Shown: piece by piece, positions 5,089 through 6,910 of the stretch
How the letters are laid out: each line of letters opens with the position of its first letter
Position numbering within the stretch: position 1 is the first letter of the stretch
Assembly: GCA_005788585.1 (NCBI GenBank)
Contig: SYBY01000091.1
Span: forward strand, 1-6,910
Direction of reading: 5' to 3'
From: Actinomycetota bacterium
GTDB taxonomy: Bacteria; Actinomycetota; Thermoleophilia; Solirubrobacterales; Solirubrobacteraceae
Length of the DNA: 6,910 nt
The notes under the pieces: model-generated
The model's input: the letters and a program-made list of their open reading frames with translations, nothing else
The model's database searches: none
Told to the model about the DNA's origin: nothing
Translations under genes and position numbers: made by a program

Positions 5089-6564
5089 ATGCCTGCCTCC
5101 ACCAACCCCCACCACGACCGGCGCTGGCTCGTCCTCGTGGTCCTCGGCGTCGCGCAGCTCATGGTGGTCCTCGACGCGACGATCGTGAACATCGCGCTCC
5201 CGTCCGCTGAAGCGGACCTCGGCTTCTCCGACGCGGACCGGCAATGGGTCATCACGGCCTACGCGCTCGCGTTCGGCAGCCTGCTGCTCATCGGCGGCCG
5301 GCTCGGCGACCTCTTCGGGCGCCGCCGCCTCTTCGTCACCGGGCTCGGCGGGTTCGCCGTCGCGTCGGCGATCGGCGGCTTCGCGCAGAGCTTCGAAGTG
5401 CTCGTCGCCTCCCGCGCGCTGCAGGGCATTTTCGGTGCCATGCTCGCCCCGTCGGCGCTCTCGCTCCTGACGGTCACGTTCTCGTCCGGACCCGAGCGCG
5501 CGAAGGCCTTCGGGATCTTCGGCGCCATCGCGGGCGGCGGCGCGTCCCTCGGCCTGCTCCTCGGCGGCGTGCTCACCGAGTACCTGTCGTGGCGCTGGTG
5601 CATGTTCGTGAACCTGTTCTTCGCGATCCCCGCGGCGCTCGGCGCGATGGCGCTGCTGTCCGACACGCGGCCCGAGCACCGGCCGAAGCTCGACCTCCCC
5701 GGCGTCGCGACGGCGTCGGCGGGCCTGTTCCTGCTCGTCTACGGGTTCTCGCGCGCCGAGTCCGACGGGTGGACCGACACGCTCACGCTGGTGTCACTCG
5801 GGCTCTCCGGCGTGCTGCTGCTCGCCTTCGTCGCGCTCCAGACGCGCGTGGCGCAGCCGCTGCTGCCGCTGCGGATCGTCACCGACCGCAACCGCGGCGG
5901 CGCGTACCTGGGCATGGGCATCACCGCGATCGGGATGTTCGGCGTGTTCCTGTTCCTGACGTTCTACCTCCAGCGCACGCTGGGCTTCAGCCCGGTGCAG
6001 TCCGGCGCCGCGTTCCTGCCGATGACGTTTGCGATCGCGATCAGCGCGGGCCTGGCGACGACGCGTCTGCTGCCCCGGGTCGGGCCCCGGCCGCTCATCA
6101 CCGGCGGCATGGTGGCCATCGCCGCCGCGCTCGTCTGGCTCGCGCAGCTCCAGGTCGACTCGACCTACGCCGCGCACGTCCTGCCCGCCATCGTGCTGCT
6201 CGGTCTCGGCATGGGCCAGGTCTTCGCGCCGGTGTTCAACACCGCCACGCTGAACGTCGACCAGCGCGACGCCGGCGTCGCCTCGGCGATGGTGAACACC
6301 ATGCAGCAGGTCGGCGGCGCGGTCGGCACCGCGCTGCTCAGCACGCTGGCGGCCAGCGCCACGACGGACTACGTCACCACCAACGGCGGGCCCAGTCCCG
6401 ACGTCATCGCCGCCGCCGAGGTGCACGGGTACACGACGGCGTTCTGGGTCGCCGCGGCGATCATCGCCGCCGGATCCGTCGTCGTCGGGCTGACCCTGCG
6501 CAGCGGCGCGCCGCAGGTCGCCGCCCATCCGGGCGCCGACGTCGCGCCCGTGGCCGCGCACTGA
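5089..6564 (+). CDS. DHA2-family (EmrB/QacA-like) MFS multidrug efflux transporter
   Basis: A 491-residue integral membrane protein with about 14 hydrophobic helices, the DHA2 layout: TM1 about 13-33, TM2 53-73, TM5 139-161, TM6 168-190, TM9 272-294, TM12 361-386, TM13 400-420, TM14 448-470. Motif D1 is LDATIVNIALP with D29 in TM1. Motif A is GGRLGDLFGRRR (69-80) in the loop after TM2. The motif C region in TM5 is GGGASLGLLLGG (149-160), followed by LTEYLSWRW, typical of DHA2; the usual GP of motif C is GL here. It should export hydrophobic or cationic drugs in exchange for protons. A long Thr/Gly-rich loop (about 421-447) precedes TM14. The frame stays open upstream to 4765, but that part is antisense to the repressor gene; the ATG at 5089 directly precedes a short polar tail and TM1. 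Divergence from the TetR gene predicts substrate-induced expression. Family is sure; substrate unknown. Confidence 0.93.
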   Translation: MPASTNPHHDRRWLVLVVLGVAQLMVVLDATIVNIALPSAEADLGFSDADRQWVITAYALAFGSLLLIGGRLGDLFGRRRLFVTGLGGFAVASAIGGFAQSFEVLVASRALQGIFGAMLAPSALSLLTVTFSSGPERAKAFGIFGAIAGGGASLGLLLGGVLTEYLSWRWCMFVNLFFAIPAALGAMALLSDTRPEHRPKLDLPGVATASAGLFLLVYGFSRAESDGWTDTLTLVSLGLSGVLLLAFVALQTRVAQPLLPLRIVTDRNRGGAYLGMGITAIGMFGVFLFLTFYLQRTLGFSPVQSGAAFLPMTFAIAISAGLATTRLLPRVGPRPLITGGMVAIAAALVWLAQLQVDSTYAAHVLPAIVLLGLGMGQVFAPVFNTATLNVDQRDAGVASAMVNTMQQVGGAVGTALLSTLAASATTDYVTTNGGPSPDVIAAAEVHGYTTAFWVAAAIIAAGSVVVGLTLRSGAPQVAAHPGADVAPVAAH

Positions 6565-6585
6565 TCCGGCCGGGCCGCCGCGGGC
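6546..6585 (+). terminator. Possible GC-rich terminator hairpin after the efflux gene
   Basis: GCCCG (6546-6550) pairs with CGGGC (6581-6585), and inward GGC (6552-6554) pairs with GCC (6577-6579) and GC with GC (6556-6557 and 6574-6575). The hairpin includes the MFS stop codon in its upper part. No T-run follows. In sequence this GC-rich such pairings arise easily, so confidence is low. The rest of the 82-bp gap before treT holds only the candidate -10 noted separately. Confidence 0.25.
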
Positions 6586-6634
6586 GTGTGGCAAGCTTCG
6601 CCCCATGCCCGCGGTTGCCCACCGGACGACGACC

Positions 6635-6640
6635 TAGGAT
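6635..6640 (+). promoter_or_regulatory. -10 element (or Shine-Dalgarno) of the treT-like gene
   Basis: TAGGAT is followed by six bases (CAGCGC) and the GTG at 6647, matching TANNNT at leaderless spacing. The embedded AGGA (6636-6639), seven bases before the GTG, could instead be a Shine-Dalgarno sequence, so this site alone is ambiguous. TTGCCC at 6615-6620 resembles a -35, but the 14-bp spacer is too short. Confidence 0.4.
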
Positions 6641-6646
6641 CAGCGC

Positions 6647-6910
6647 GTGCTCCAGCCCGTCGCCGTCGGCACCAAGAAGCTCGCCGACTACACCCACATC
6701 TGCGGCCGCGACCTCATCGAGGAGATCCACGAGCTGGCCAAACCGCTCGAGGGCGCCCGCGTCGTCCACCTCTCGGCGACCGCGTTCGGCGGCGGCGTCG
6801 CGGAGATCCTCTACACGCTCATCCCGCTGATGAACGACGTCGGCCTGGAGACCGAGTGGCAGGTCATCTACGGCCGCGAGGAGTTCTTCAACGCGACGAA
6901 GCTCATGCAC
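6647..6910 (+). CDS. treT: Trehalose synthase TreT-like glycosyltransferase, N-terminal fragment (cut by right edge)
   Basis: 88 codons from a GTG run to the window edge. The fragment has the N-terminal hallmarks of the TreT (trehalose glycosyltransferring synthase, GT4) family. These are a short lead ending in a DY motif (KKLADY), a helix ending ELAKPLEGARVVHLSATAFG, the glycine-rich GGGVAEILYTLIPLM at about residues 48-62, then GLETEWQVIYG and EEFFNATKLMH. In TreT the GGGVAE loop belongs to the first Rossmann domain and contacts the acceptor glucose. The enzyme makes trehalose from NDP-glucose and glucose in the cytoplasm, for osmotic or desiccation protection or carbon storage. The C-terminal nucleotide-binding half is outside the window. 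The GTG at 6647 is the only sensible start: an ATG at 6605 is in another frame and stops after ten codons. The gene lies 82 bp after the efflux gene and probably has its own promoter. Close GT4 relatives with other activities cannot be excluded. Confidence 0.8.
   Translation, partial: MLQPVAVGTKKLADYTHICGRDLIEEIHELAKPLEGARVVHLSATAFGGGVAEILYTLIPLMNDVGLETEWQVIYGREEFFNATKLMH

Noticed and set aside
6605..6637. Ten-codon ATG mini-ORF upstream of treT, a possible leader peptide
   Set aside because: Its codons show no regulatory pattern (no run of one amino acid), it has no ribosome site, and its stop overlaps the predicted -10, so it would not be on a transcript starting at 6647.
5244..6830. 528-codon plus-strand open frame overlapping the efflux gene
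   Set aside because: Arg/His/Ala-rich translation in another frame of a clear 14-TM transporter; it has no start signal or recognisable domain.
1..6910. Search for mobile elements, CRISPR repeats, tRNA/rRNA or riboswitches
   Set aside because: No terminal inverted repeats, transposase or integrase motifs, regularly spaced repeats, or RNA-gene signatures were seen by eye. Gaps between genes are at most 82 bp.

Overview
The window is gene-dense, very GC-rich DNA (about 70% or more G+C by eye) with almost no intergenic space. Third codon positions are strongly G/C-biased, several starts are GTG, and Shine-Dalgarno sequences are mostly absent. Together with a TreT-type trehalose synthase, a lipoprotein HtrA and actinobacterial-style TetR/DHA2 genes, this suggests a high-GC actinobacterium. 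The class Thermoleophilia (Solirubrobacterales-like) is my best guess. It rests on protein flavour, not on a marker gene.

Layout, left to right. (1) Positions 1-129, minus strand: the first 43 codons of a membrane-anchored protein, possibly an M28-type peptidase, running off the left edge. (2) Positions 147-4373, plus strand: a compact four-gene cluster. It encodes an OmpR-family response regulator, a two-TM HAMP sensor kinase, an HtrA/DegP-like lipoprotein protease with a PDZ domain, and an inositol-monophosphatase-family phosphatase. The last three genes are separated by stop/start overlaps of 1 and 4 nt, so the set probably forms one operon. Regulator, kinase and HtrA together resemble the MprAB-PepD envelope-stress arrangement of mycobacteria. 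(3) Positions 4367-5026, minus strand: a TetR-family repressor, convergent with the phosphatase gene (7 nt tail overlap) and divergent from the next gene. (4) Positions 5089-6564, plus strand: a 14-TM DHA2 (EmrB/QacA-like) drug efflux pump. An imperfect 37-bp palindrome lies almost midway between the two divergent promoters and is the likely TetR operator. (5) Positions 6647-6910, plus strand: the N-terminus of a TreT-like trehalose glycosyltransferring synthase, cut by the right edge.

The most distinctive signal is in the promoters. Four outward-facing gene starts (the left-edge gene, tetR, the MFS gene and treT) are each preceded, at exactly six bases, by a TANNNT -10-like hexamer. The response regulator start has a weaker match (CACACT) at the same spacing. 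The +1 base would then fall on or next to the start codon, so these transcripts are predicted to be leaderless. At the 17-bp gap between the left-edge gene and the regulator, the two -10 elements lie on opposite strands of the same base pairs, forming a candidate bidirectional promoter. A 7-4-7 direct repeat next to it is a candidate OmpR-family autoregulation site. No mobile element, CRISPR array, RNA gene or clearly new system was found.
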